A DNA stretch of 16,075 bases, taken from the NCBI GenBank assembly GCA_958430865.1, contig CAUDNR010003779.1:75470-91544 (forward strand). Direction: 5' to 3'. The DNA is from Entrophospora sp. SA101 (taxonomy: Eukaryota; Glomeromycota; Glomeromycetes; Entrophosporales; Entrophosporaceae). Below, piece after piece: positions 8,634 through 16,075 of the stretch (positions are counted from its first letter, which is position 1; each line of letters opens with the position of its first letter). The notes beneath the pieces were generated by a model. The model saw only the letters and a list, made by a program, of their open reading frames with translations. It did not search any database and was not told where the DNA came from. Both the position numbers and the translations under genes were made by a program.

Positions 8634-8831
8634 TTAGATCGGCACCTTTGTAGACAATGATTGTGATACCCATGTCCACACGTGAGCATATACACTACAA
8701 TTATTCAAATTAGTATAGTTAGTGTAATCACAATATACGTAATTGCAAAAAATGTTTGTAGATGACTTCCTAGAAGTAACAAAGCCTCTTGGAAGGTGAC
8801 GATTGGTTATTTCGTAAACTAAAGAATACAA
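8634..8831 (-). CDS. Doubtful open frame downstream of the multicopy-family fragment
   Basis: The frame has 65 codons and starts GTATTC at a non-ATG position right after a TTTAG that could be an intron acceptor. It contains NRHLPRGFVTSRKSS and VYAHVWTWVSQSLSTKVPI, which look partly protein-like. It lies on the same strand as, and directly downstream of, the fragment 8863-9131, so it may be a continuation of that relic. I see no domain. Confidence 0.2.
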   Translation of the reverse strand: MYSLVYEITNRHLPRGFVTSRKSSTNIFCNYVYCDYTNYTNLNNCSVYAHVWTWVSQSLSTKVPI

Positions 8832-8862
8832 TTAACACCACCATTAGATGAAGTTTTAGTAA

Positions 8863-9131
8863 TCAAAGGATAGTGGTAGTACCTACCGAATCTAAATAGA
8901 ATGCAAGGTCGAACTTAAGTTTTGTATTAACATATAAACACCGTTAATCATACAGTCAATTGTTTGTTCATTACGTTCAAATGGCCGAGCTGCTAAATAG
9001 AGTTGGTCAAAAAACCCCTTCAAGCTTGGTTTTATTTCTTGGAACAATCTTCGTATTTCATCAAGATCGTATATAGGACCTTCTTTATTTGAACATTCTC
9101 TTTCATAAAAGATTTTGGTCATCATTTTCAT
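8863..9131 (-). pseudogene. Frameshifted fragment of a multicopy fungal gene family
   Basis: The frame from 9131 reads KIFYERECSNKEGPIYDLDE, then IRRLFQEIKPSLKGFFDQLY and LAARPFERNEQTIDCM. It then becomes unlike the rest. About 65 bases further on, another frame resumes with KFDLAFYLDSVGT and stops at 8863-8865, so at least one frameshift separates the two. I recognise the order EIRRLF..IKPSLKGFFDQLYLAA...FERNEQT...FDLA(F/Y)YLDSVGT from memory as a large, repeated gene family in Rhizophagus, whose function I do not know; members are much longer, so this is a truncated copy. The ATG at 9129-9131 is unlikely to be the family's native start. It is the strongest pointer to the organism. Confidence 0.6.
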
Positions 9132-9175
9132 GCTTGTTTTAACAACGTTTTCAGTTGTTAAATTTTATTTTCTGC

Positions 9176-9193
9176 TTTTTTTTTTTTTTTTTT
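9176..9193. repeat. Poly-T run of 18
   Basis: Eighteen consecutive T separate the multicopy-family fragment from the next coding relic. Confidence 0.9.
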
Positions 9194-9268
9194 ATTTCAT
9201 GTTTGTTTATTTTCAGTTGAAACCTTTTTATCGTTGATATTAGTAACGGCAACATCTATTCATTATAA

Positions 9269-9746
9269 TCAGGATCTTTTACCACTTCTAACTGTTGCTT
9301 CTGTTGTTGCTGTTGATAAACGGAGGAAGACAACATCAAACGTGTTTTTGAAGAGAAAGTTGACAAGGAAGAAGATAATGCCGAAGATATCCATGGAATT
9401 TGTTGTGGTTGATGATGATGATAATAAACTGTGAAATAATCTTGATTCTATACCCTTCAATCTTTTAGTGATGGAGGCAACTTTTGTGTTCTTTATTTGT
9501 GCTGTTGGATGATGATGATAAATTCCTTGGATTTAAGAATGCCTATTTGCAACAATAGCTTTTCGCTTCTCATCAACATACAAACCTTCAGAATCATGAA
9601 ACGTGACACTTTTTCTTGTAAACTGCTACTGATATCTCCACGTCTTTTTTATCCTTGTCTTCTTTCGAAAGCATTATACACTTGGCGTGAAATCTTAAAC
9701 ATAACTTCATAACCTCTTCGGAAAATGTCATTGCTAGCGGCAAGGA
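9269..9746 (-). pseudogene. Decayed minus-strand coding region, product unknown
   Basis: On the minus strand 9746-9597 is open for 50 codons (MTFSEEVMKLCLRFHAKCIM, then LSKEDKDKKDVEISVAVYKK) and ends in TGA at 9594-9596. The next frame continues at 9604 with FHDSEGLYVDEKRKAIVANR and, after a single TAA at 9533-9535, is open to 9269. A frameshift near 9600 would join them. The charged, balanced composition of the upstream part supports coding; the downstream part (Ser/Thr and hydrophobic runs) is weaker. An antisense plus-strand frame at 9234-9434 contains VDKRRKTTSNVFLKRK and could be the real one in that part, so strand is uncertain below about 9440. No family is identified. Confidence 0.35.
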
Positions 9747-10224
9747 TTATTCAGACCATTGATGTGTATGTCGAGTTTGATTGCTTGGTGAACTACTAAC
9801 TAATAGATAATATGAGAGGGATATAATTAATTCATTGAAATATTATCATTAATGATTGACTACTTGCAGCAAAAAATCTACTTTAATTTTGGCACCTCGC
9901 CAGTGACTGTTTCATTAGTTTTTTATGGCGATTTTTACCAATCTGATCATGAATAGAATCGATGACATTATATTTAGATGCAAGCTAGTTGTTTTTTATG
10001 TTTGGGTCTTTATTTTTTTCAATGCATATTTCTATTTTTTATGAGATTGTTATAGGCATATGTTTTCTTTTTGATACCTCGACTTCTTTTTCAGTAGATT
10101 TTTTTTCCTCTTGTTTGCACTAGAGGAAAACCTACCCTGGTAATTTTTGTACACATGTATTCTATAACTTGTATATTATTATTATTGGCCAATTTTTATT
10201 TCACTTCGTTTTATAAAAATTAAT

Positions 10225-10402
10225 CTTTGGTTTATAAAAATTCGAATTAACGGGGCAATTTTACATATAAATGGCTTCAAAAAATTTAAAAATTTCTTTG
10301 GTTTATGGTTTATAAAGTTTCATTATTGACATTCATATTAACGGGGTGGTGTTTTAAAAATTATTCATTTAACGGGATTTTCGGATTAACAGGGTTCGGA
10401 CT
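10225..10402. mobile_element. Degenerate transposon end with repeated AACGGG motifs
   Basis: The motif TTAACGGG (or TTAACAGGG) occurs at about 10247, 10339, 10368 and 10386, and CTTTGGTTTAT recurs at 10225 and 10297. The right edge GGATTAACAGGGTTCGGACT reads inward as AGTCCGAACC..GTTAATCC, similar in style to the pogo/Tigger-like terminus at 4388. The left terminus is not visible, so the element is truncated or eroded. Confidence 0.45.
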
Positions 10403-10404
10403 AA

Positions 10405-10628
10405 TGGGTTGGCTACGTATACACTAATGCCCATAATTATCATGTAAAAATTGTCTTACCTGATTTGGATACAACTTATAATAAAAAAGCTTATGCTATA
10501 TCTAAAATAGTCATTGAACTTTATCAGCAAAAAACTTACCAAAATCAGATGTTGCTTCAAATTATGATAATCAAATGCCGTATTTTCTCTATGAAATTTT
10601 TAATAAAATGATAAAAATTAAATACTGA
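10405..10628 (+). pseudogene. Frameshifted coding fragment abutting a transposon end
   Basis: From 10405, directly after the degenerate transposon end, frame 1 is open and reads NYHVKIVLPDLDTTYNKK then AYAISKIVIELYQQKT to about 10535. From about 10518-10541 a different frame becomes the coding-like one, NLPKSDVASNYDNQMPYFLY then EIFNKMIKIKY, ending at TGA 10626-10628. Both halves have convincing composition, so a single coding region with one frameshift (or a short intron not recognised) is likely. There is no ATG at the start, so the fragment was probably cut by the element. The product is unknown. Confidence 0.5.
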
Positions 10629-11700
10629 ATTTTCTTGGAAGTTTGATATAAACGTGACAAAATAATAAAATTTAGATTTTTACCAAAATTTCAGGGAAAA
10701 TCAAGATTTATATGAACAAAAAATTTAATGTGGAAATAAATATATATACACGAGAGTTTATTCCTATATTACCACTACCACTACCACTACCACTGTCATC
10801 TTATTCTTGTTCTACTGCTGTTGTTACTGCTACTGCTACTGCCACTGCTAATGCTACTACCGCTTTTAATTTGCCATTATTATATTTGATGCCATTACAT
10901 TAGAGAGAGAAAGTTAAATCAAAAAAATTTGCATAAATGTTCTATTTATGAATTGATTATAAGTAATAATATTTATTAAATATTTGTCAGTATATCCATG
11001 TCCATTCATCATTAATAAAAACAAGTATTGATAGATAGATATGAATAAGAACGTTATATATACCTGGAGTCTTTCTTAAATTTGTAATATAAACAATAGC
11101 CTTTATTCATAATAGAGTAAGAAATTACTTACCTGTAATTAAATTGTATATAAAAATAGTTTAATAATTCCATAAAGAATACCTCTTTAAGTATTGATGT
11201 ATTAGAGATGCCACATGTTTAAGCAACAATCTATGCTTGATTTTACATCTAATGTTAGAGTCTCATCTACGATTGTATTGGAAGAAAGTTTTTTTTTTAA
11301 TAAAGCGAAGTTACTATTTAAATTCCTTTGCTTCTAATAGAAATTCGTGAAAATTATTTCATTGAATATTATTATGTATATAATTTTTTAAAACTCATGC
11401 TAGAAATTTCCCAAAAATCGTTATGGAGTTATTAAAAAGTTAAAATATTCATTACACGATCCAATGTCAGTTTTTTTATAGTTCTAATGTGAACAATAAT
11501 AATTTTATTAACATGATTATCCAACTAATCTATTAGCTAATCTAACAATTAATATAATAACGATAACAGTAAAATAGCCATATCTATGGTAGTTTCTTAA
11601 GAAGCGGACTAAAGGCATTAATTAATTAGTATTAAAGAAATTTAACTTAAGACTAATTCTACTAATACTATTACATATATTATTATTACACGAAATTAAA
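10629..11700. other. AT-rich spacer with two microsatellites
   Basis: CCACTA repeats lie at about 10771-10795 and GCTACT/GCCACT-type triplet repeats at about 10816-10862. The plus-strand frame across them (10712-10903) is Pro-Leu and Thr-Ala repeats made by the microsatellites and is not a gene. The rest shows nothing recognisable. Confidence 0.65.
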
Positions 11701-11705
11701 TTAAT

Positions 11706-11868
11706 ATTAATTCTAATTCTAATTCTAATTCCAATTCTAATTCTAATTCCAATTCCAATTCCAATTCTAATCCCAATTCTAATTCTAATTCCAATTCTAA
11801 TTCTAATACTAACTTTAATTCTAATACTAATACTAATACTAACTTTAATTCTAATCCTAATACTAAAT
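11706..11868. repeat. AATTCY hexanucleotide array
   Basis: About 27 tandem copies of AATTCT or AATTCC, grading into AATACT at the distal end. The minus-strand frame through it gives a Leu-Glu alternation that forms the C-terminal half of a 146-codon open frame (11696-12136). Confidence 0.9.
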
Positions 11869-11920
11869 ATACTATATTTTTATTTTTAAAATAACTACTG
11901 TCACTAAATTTAAATTTAGT

Positions 11921-11990
11921 CCACTTCACTACCAAACCTTCATCCAGTCTGTACCGTAAGTCTTCTGCCTTCCACACCAAGTAAGTAAAA
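11921..11990 (-). other. GC-richer island with two coding-like frames
   Basis: On the minus strand one frame reads LVWKAEDLRYRLDEGLVVKW and an overlapping one reads TWCGRQKTYGTDWMKVW. The flanks are hydrophobic low-complexity sequence on one side and the hexamer array on the other. A short GC-richer stretch with two readable frames suggests a fragment of a dispersed repeat rather than a gene. Confidence 0.3.
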
Positions 11991-12139
11991 GAGCTATTGA
12001 AAGAAGAAGAAAATGAAATGACAACAAAAATGATAAAGGAGAGGACAATAATGATAAAGGAGAGAATAATAATGAATAAGATAGGATTGATAGTGTTATA
12101 ACAACGGGTATAACAATATACAATACAAATCAGCAAAGT

Positions 12140-12480
12140 ATCAATAAATTGATAAGTTTTTAATGATCAAAGATAATTAATTACCACAAACTATCTGGAT
12201 AAAATCACAAACACCAAAACTGCCTTTCCTCATCACTTAGCACTTTGTCTTTGTACTTCCTCTCTAATTAAGAATTTTTCTTATGGCTGTTTTTGAGATT
12301 AATGTGCGCCCACACAAATTAAAAGTCGTCCTAACTTCAAAATAAAGGAATATAATGATTAACACTATGTTACAATAAATTGATCAATTATTGTTAAATA
12401 AATAATATATTTGATTGATTATTTACCTGACACTTACAAAAGACTAGCATAAACCTCAACAAAGGAAAATAAAAAGCGGT
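12140..12480. other. AT-rich spacer, nothing recognised
   Basis: No frame, repeat or transposon terminus stands out here. Confidence 0.6.
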
Positions 12481-12519
12481 TGGGAAGATGAGAAATCACG
12501 AGGATGAAAGTGGAAATTA

Positions 12520-12770
12520 AAGTGGCAATGGAAGTGGTGATGGAAAAAAGAGAAAGAGTGTGGATGTGGATGTGGATGTGAAGATGGATGTGAAATGGAG
12601 ATGGGGATGAAAATGAAAGTGGAGATGGGGATGAAAATGAAAGTGGAGATGGGGATGAAAATGAATGAAGATGAAGATAAAAGTGTGTGATAAAATAGAG
12701 ATGGAGTGGAGATGAAGGTGAAGGTGAAAATGTGTGATAAAATGGAGATGGAGGTGATGAAAGTGTATAA
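12520..12770. repeat. Purine-rich GATGGA-type low-complexity tract with a 24-bp minisatellite
   Basis: The plus strand is almost free of C. Within it a 24-bp unit beginning GTGGAGATGGGGATG is repeated three times in tandem at 12595-12618, 12619-12642 and 12643-12666, nearly identical, and GGATGT triplicates lie at 12561-12580. The minus-strand frame 12434-12793 is Ser-Pro/His-Leu repeat translation of this tract. Confidence 0.85.
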
Positions 12771-13085
12771 AGTGATATAAAACCGCCTAACAAAATATGT
12801 AAATTAGGTTACAATTAATTTCAATATCAAGAGCAAATTATCATTTGATTTCTTCAATTGAGAGGTATACACATACTTTTTATTTTCTGACAACATGCAC
12901 AAACCAAATCCACTATTTCCAGATAGTATAACTCCATCTGTAATTAGTTAATAATGATAATATTATTATATGTTAATATACTAATTTCAAAAATATTAAT
13001 TTATTAATAGAACCCATATTTGTTACTAATTTTATACTTACTGCCATTTGGGATAAATAAATGTCTGACCCTTTTATTCTATGGG

Positions 13086-13215
13086 TAAAGTTTGGTGATG
13101 CCTCGCAATAAAACCTCTGGAAGAGGAAGCTGTTTACAGCTTTGTTGGAGACAAATTGAGGAAGTGTAAGTGCTGAGAAAATTTACTTAAGGGCTGAACG
13201 CGCGGAAAACAGTTC
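13086..13215 (+). other. GC-richer, coding-like remnant
   Basis: A plus-strand frame reads NLWKRKLFTALLETN and, after a TGA, GSVSAEKIYLRAERAENSSW. The local GC is clearly above the flanks. It is too short and interrupted to call a gene; a decayed exon is the best guess. Confidence 0.25.
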
Positions 13216-13307
13216 TTGGCAATAGAGTTGCTCTTTCATTTTACATGACCTTTTATGAAAAATAAGAAAACAAATAAATAATAATAAAATAAAACAGATT
13301 TTCTCAA

Positions 13308-13330
13308 TATTTATATATATATATATATTT
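13308..13330. repeat. TA dinucleotide repeat
   Basis: An uninterrupted TA run of about 18 bases within TTTATATATATATATATATTT. Confidence 0.85.
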
Positions 13331-13390
13331 CTTACAGAATCACCAGAAATGAGTGAAATATTGTTTATCATAACAATAATAAATGATGGA

Positions 13391-13460
13391 AGGTCTTGCC
13401 GTCGAGAGTCTTGAAGTTTCTTGCTGTTGAAAGTGGTCCTAGAGTTTCTTGTTGTGAGAG
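13391..13460. repeat. Degenerate tandem repeat, about 26 bp
   Basis: Three related units, GTCTTGCCGTCGAGAGT, GTTTCTTGCTGTTGAAAGT and GTTTCTTGTTGTGAGAG, lie head to tail from about 13393, 13417 and 13445. Confidence 0.5.
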
Positions 13461-13754
13461 AAAAACAATAATATTGTTATTTATTATTAATCATAAAATA
13501 GGGGTAAAAAGTAAACAATACATTTTTAATAAATCGCCAAGAAAATCATCATTTTTACATCATTAATGATTTAATAATTTTCGCGTTTTTCAAACAAAGA
13601 AAACCATTAAGATCCTACCTAACATCTTATTGGCTAATTGATAATAAATATCTTTAATATCTTTAATAAAGCAAGATTTTTGTATTTTTGGTAATGATAT
13701 TCGTATCCTTACTATCAACTTTACTCTTGGCGTTTTTGGGATCTAAAGCTTCCG

Positions 13755-13827
13755 GGTCCCCTCTCATTCTTTAGATAAAAACGCGTTATTTATTTGGTAT
13801 TAAAATAGGATAAGAGAGGGATCCATC
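13755..13827. repeat. Imperfect inverted repeat
   Basis: CGGGTCCCCTCTCATTC at about 13754-13770 pairs imperfectly with AAGAGAGGGATCC at about 13812-13824. It may be an eroded MITE or a small hairpin. Confidence 0.35.
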
Positions 13828-13999
13828 ATTTTTGGATGACACTTTTTTTTCCAATGAAAATTTATTGAGTCACAAAATATATTATATACTAATAAAGTGG
13901 AGGAAGGGGATGGCAAAATTTTGGGCGGGAAATTGTCACGTGAAAGTATATTTTATAAGAGTGTGGTTTGGTCCATACTAATACTGATTTAATTTCGGG

Positions 14000-14361
14000 A
14001 GTCGAAATGGTCATATCACATGATTTATTATAATTAATAATTTCAAAATTATTTATCTTGAGAACCAGTGATCCAAATTTAATAAAACACAGCTCATTAG
14101 AATGGTCTCATAAAGACAATTCGAATAATGGTCCACAGCATCAATAAATGGCGAGTTATTGTAAGATTATGGTAAACCAAAATATCTCAATGATCAGTGG
14201 TTCTAATTACATCTCATTAGACTTGCCTCATTTAGAGAATCCGAATGATAGTTGTTTTATTCAAAATAGCCAGATATTGACCAAGTTATGAGGATTTGAA
14301 GCTTTGATTAATTTTCTGTATGTTCAGCTTGTTGTATGATGTAATTTCAACCATTTCGACT
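14000..14361. mobile_element. MITE with about 25-bp inverted ends and internal duplication
   Basis: AGTCGAAATGGTCATATCAC at 14000 has an imperfect inverted match ending at 14361 (read inward AGTCGAAATGGTTGAAATTA). Between them two diverged copies of a roughly 125-bp unit follow one another: from about 14057 and 14183 both show CAGTG, then CTCATTAGA, CTCAT, AGA and CCGAAT/TCGAAT in the same order. TTTCGAC recurs several more times just outside the right end (14351-14425), so the true boundary may lie further right. Confidence 0.6.
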
Positions 14362-14453
14362 ACTTTGATCTCCCAGGTCGAAATATTTCGACTTTTGTAG
14401 TTTGGGTTTCAATTTCGACTTCATGTATAGTTTGATCATCACTCTGGTAAAAA

Positions 14454-14684
14454 ATGGGTGTTGTATTAAAAAGATTATATAATTCTCGTGATAAAATTTT
14501 ATACATTTTAAAAGAGGTAAATAAAAAAAAAAGCTTAATATTAATGTTGATTAATTATCTCTTTAAACGAAATTCCGTTGTAGACGTGAATATAAATTTG
14601 AAATTTGAAATTTGCTTTCATAAATCAAAAAGTTACAAAATAATTGTAAAAAACGTTAATTCGTGGTCCGTTGATCAACGATAG
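14454..14684 (+). pseudogene. Possible protein-kinase N-lobe relic
   Basis: The 76-codon frame begins MGVVLKRLYNSRDKILYILK and continues EVNKKK. V-x-L-K followed by a short spacer and an acidic helix resembles the VAIK beta-3 strand and alpha-C helix of protein kinases, and VxLKxLxNSxxI is a pattern I associate with the expanded kinase families of these fungi. The rest of the frame is Lys/Ile/Asn-rich and carries no catalytic HRD or DFG motif, so at best it is a short fragment left beside the MITE at 14000-14361. It could also be a chance AT-rich frame. Confidence 0.3.
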
Positions 14685-15247
14685 TAATAGAAACTCACTA
14701 AAATTTAAAAAGTGACAAAAGTTGCATATTATAAAATTTTGTACTTTCGTTATGCAAAGTCACACGAAATCATGCAAGATTTGTAGATAAGAACTTGGTT
14801 TTGGGCCGCTGTGGATTCCACGTAAAATACATATATGAATTTTATGAAAAAATTAATAGAATTGCAACATTACAAAAAAAAAAATGTAGCTAGTTTTAAT
14901 AGTAATTCTCAACTATGTTTATGAATAAATAATGAATTTTATTATTTTAAATTCAAAAAAACTTATTACGAATTATTCATTGTTGTTAATTCAGTCTTGT
15001 ATGTTGCAGAATAACAAGTTATCCAACTTTGTATAGCATTCATTACCTGTATAAAAAAAACCTTGCAAAATGGTAATTATTTTTTAGAAAATTTTGTCCC
15101 GCCTTCATCCTTTTTCAAATCGTCTATAGAAATTATTTAAAATTATTTCAATAAGTTTTTTTTATTGGGTTAATAAGGAAAAATAAATACAATAGCTGAT
15201 ATATCCAGTAGCTTTCAGAAGGTCAATATGCTAGATCTTTATTTAAC
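14685..15247. other. AT-rich spacer, nothing recognised
   Basis: No frame here looks coding. The A run at about 14874-14884 and weak AAATT repeats are the only visible structure. Confidence 0.55.
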
Positions 15248-15480
15248 ATGGGTAAAAGATTTTCTCCAGAACAAATTCAAAAAATTATCAAAAGCAAAAG
15301 CAACTAAACCTCATCCGCAAACTTTTATTCATGTAACTTTTTACAATATACAGTATATACTTTTACTATTTAGGGAAATTGTTTTCCGATTCAAATTGGC
15401 AATACAATGTAAATCAAAAAGTCTATAATGATCATTATTATTATTATATTTCTAAAAATCTGAAAACGGGGTTTTTTTAA
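15248..15480 (+). pseudogene. Coding-like pieces upstream of the terminal exon
   Basis: An ATG at 15248 opens MGKRFSPEQIQKIIKSKSN and meets TAA at 15305-15307. After a plausible acceptor (TTTTACTATTTAG, ending 15373) a frame with KLFSDSNWQYNVNQKVYNDH and YISKNLKTGFF is open from 15376 to TAA at 15478-15480; an alternative frame over the same bases gives GNCFPIQIGNTM. A third frame (15228-15428) overlaps both and is also open. These pieces probably belong with the coding stretch at 15519-15815, as a gene with introns or with frameshifts, but I cannot fix the splice pattern. Confidence 0.35.
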
Positions 15481-15518
15481 TTTATACCAATATTATTATT
15501 AAAGAATTTTTAATTTAA

Positions 15519-15815
15519 AATATATTTTTTGATATCCCGGATCTGCATAACAAATTTCTATCATTGATCGCCGGACCACCAATTAAGAATGCTGAAATTA
15601 CCCGGGAATGTTATATAGATAAACCTGTTGAGTTCAATAATCCAACTTATACCTATCTTAATTTAATTGTTGATCGTGCATTTACTGATCCAAATACAGA
15701 AAAAAATTACATTGCATTTGGAGTGACAGTTACATTAAATTATCTAGATCCTTCAAAAGACATCAATTTGGTTCAAAACGAAGTTGTGGAGCGAATAATC
15801 CATTTCTTGAAATGA
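15519..15815 (+). CDS. 3' coding exon of an unidentified protein
   Basis: This is the most convincing coding stretch of the window: 98 open codons after a TAA at 15516-15518, ending at TGA 15813-15815, with no internal stop and balanced composition. It reads DIPDLHNKFLSLIAGPPIKN, then ECYIDKPVEFNNPTYTYLNL, IVDRAFTDPNTEKNYIAF, TLNYLDPSKDINLVQ and ERIIHFLK. The alternating hydrophobic pattern suggests a beta-rich fold. It has no in-frame ATG, so it is the last exon of a gene or the remaining end of a broken one; no clear AG acceptor is seen between 15519 and 15560. An AATAAA follows 117 bases after the stop. The family is not recognised. Confidence 0.55.
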   Translation, partial: NIFFDIPDLHNKFLSLIAGPPIKNAEITRECYIDKPVEFNNPTYTYLNLIVDRAFTDPNTEKNYIAFGVTVTLNYLDPSKDINLVQNEVVERIIHFLK

Positions 15816-15931
15816 TGCAAGTTGCGGAACAAGAAGAACGATATACTTAGAATATATATAAATACAAAATATTATATAGTATTTTATAATTAGTGTATAA
15901 TTTGTATTAACATTTATAATGTAAAAGTCAT

Positions 15932-15937
15932 AATAAA
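15932..15937 (+). promoter_or_regulatory. Possible polyadenylation signal
   Basis: AATAAA lies 117 bases downstream of the stop codon at 15813-15815. In DNA this AT-rich the hexamer is common, so support comes only from its position. Confidence 0.3.
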
Positions 15938-16000
15938 TTTATTTGCTTTATTTGTTCTTAAATATATATTATAAAATCAATACTTTTAAAAAGAAATATA

Positions 16001-16075
16001 CACTCACCTGCCAAAAGTATCCGGACAAAATGTAGATCATGTAAATTTCCGTGACATTTCTGGGTGTTTTACACA
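16001..16075 (+). mobile_element. 5' terminus of a Tc1/mariner-type element, cut by the window end
   Basis: CACTCACCTGCCAAAAGTAT followed by CCGGACA starts directly after TA (15999-16000). Termini of the form CA.T....GCCAAAAGTAT.CGGACA next to TA are characteristic of Tc1/mariner transposons. The element continues beyond the window, so whether it carries a transposase cannot be seen. Confidence 0.7.

Noticed and set aside
9497..9712. 71-codon plus-strand open frame
   Set aside because: The opposite strand carries the more coding-like composition over the same bases.
10384..10402. GGTTCG box of a tRNA T-loop
   Set aside because: No cloverleaf, A box or acceptor stem can be built around it; it belongs to a transposon end.
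10712..10903. 63-codon plus-strand open frame
   Set aside because: It is Pro-Leu and Thr-Ala repeats encoded by two microsatellites.
12434..12793. 119-codon minus-strand open frame
   Set aside because: It is Ser-Pro and His-Leu repeat translation of a purine-rich low-complexity tract.
13183..13371. 62-codon minus-strand open frame
   Set aside because: It crosses the TA repeat and reads as Ile/Tyr/Phe-rich low-complexity sequence.
13687..13776. Short signal-peptide-like frame (MIFVSLLSTLLLAFLG)
   Set aside because: Only about 27 codons long, with no neighbouring exon and an overlap with an inverted repeat.

Overview
The window looks like AT-rich nuclear DNA of a fungus, most likely an arbuscular mycorrhizal fungus of the Rhizophagus/Glomeromycotina type. 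Evidence: very low GC, short introns with GTAAGT/GTATGT donors and CTAAC-then-TAG acceptors, dense decayed transposon ends and MITEs, abundant microsatellites, and a gene fragment (8863-9131, minus) that I recognise from memory as a member of a large multicopy family in that genus. The organism call is inference. I found no rRNA operon, tRNA gene, CRISPR array or intact full-length gene.

Layout. 1-301 holds the 3' end of a plus-strand coding region broken by a frameshift. 302-1784 is AT-rich spacer. 1785-3083 is a decayed minus-strand gene spread over several open stretches; its middle part resembles the SWIM zinc-finger region of MULE/FAR1-type transposases. 3084-5942 is spacer with repeats, a single pogo/Tigger-like terminus (4388), a small tandem array (4625-4782), a weak minus-strand ORF (5123-5365) and a short stretch resembling the start of the large-subunit rRNA (5449-5500).

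5943-8300 is the most structured part. A decayed intron-bearing minus-strand gene runs from about 8295 to 6311 and is interrupted by two adjacent MITEs: a Tc1/mariner-type element with TA target duplication (7691-7839) and a hAT-type element with an 8-bp target duplication (7849-8001). Removing both, with one copy of each duplication, rejoins one reading frame. An end-truncated inverted copy of the first MITE lies at 5943-6053 and a third MITE-like hairpin at 6107-6192.

8634-9746 holds fragments of minus-strand coding regions. 10225-10402 is a degenerate transposon end with AACGGG repeats, followed directly by a frameshifted plus-strand coding fragment (10405-10628). 10629-13500 is mostly simple sequence: CCACTA and GCTACT microsatellites, an AATTCY hexamer array, and a purine-rich GATGGA region with a 24-bp minisatellite. 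14000-14361 is a MITE with internal imperfect duplication, followed by a possible protein-kinase N-lobe relic (14454-14684).

15248-15815 holds coding pieces on the plus strand ending in the best-looking coding stretch of the window (15519-15815), with an AATAAA downstream. The window closes inside the 5' end of a Tc1/mariner-type element whose terminus starts at 16001 after a TA.

The genes do not form a pathway. The window reads as a transposon and pseudogene graveyard, and I saw no convincing new biological system.
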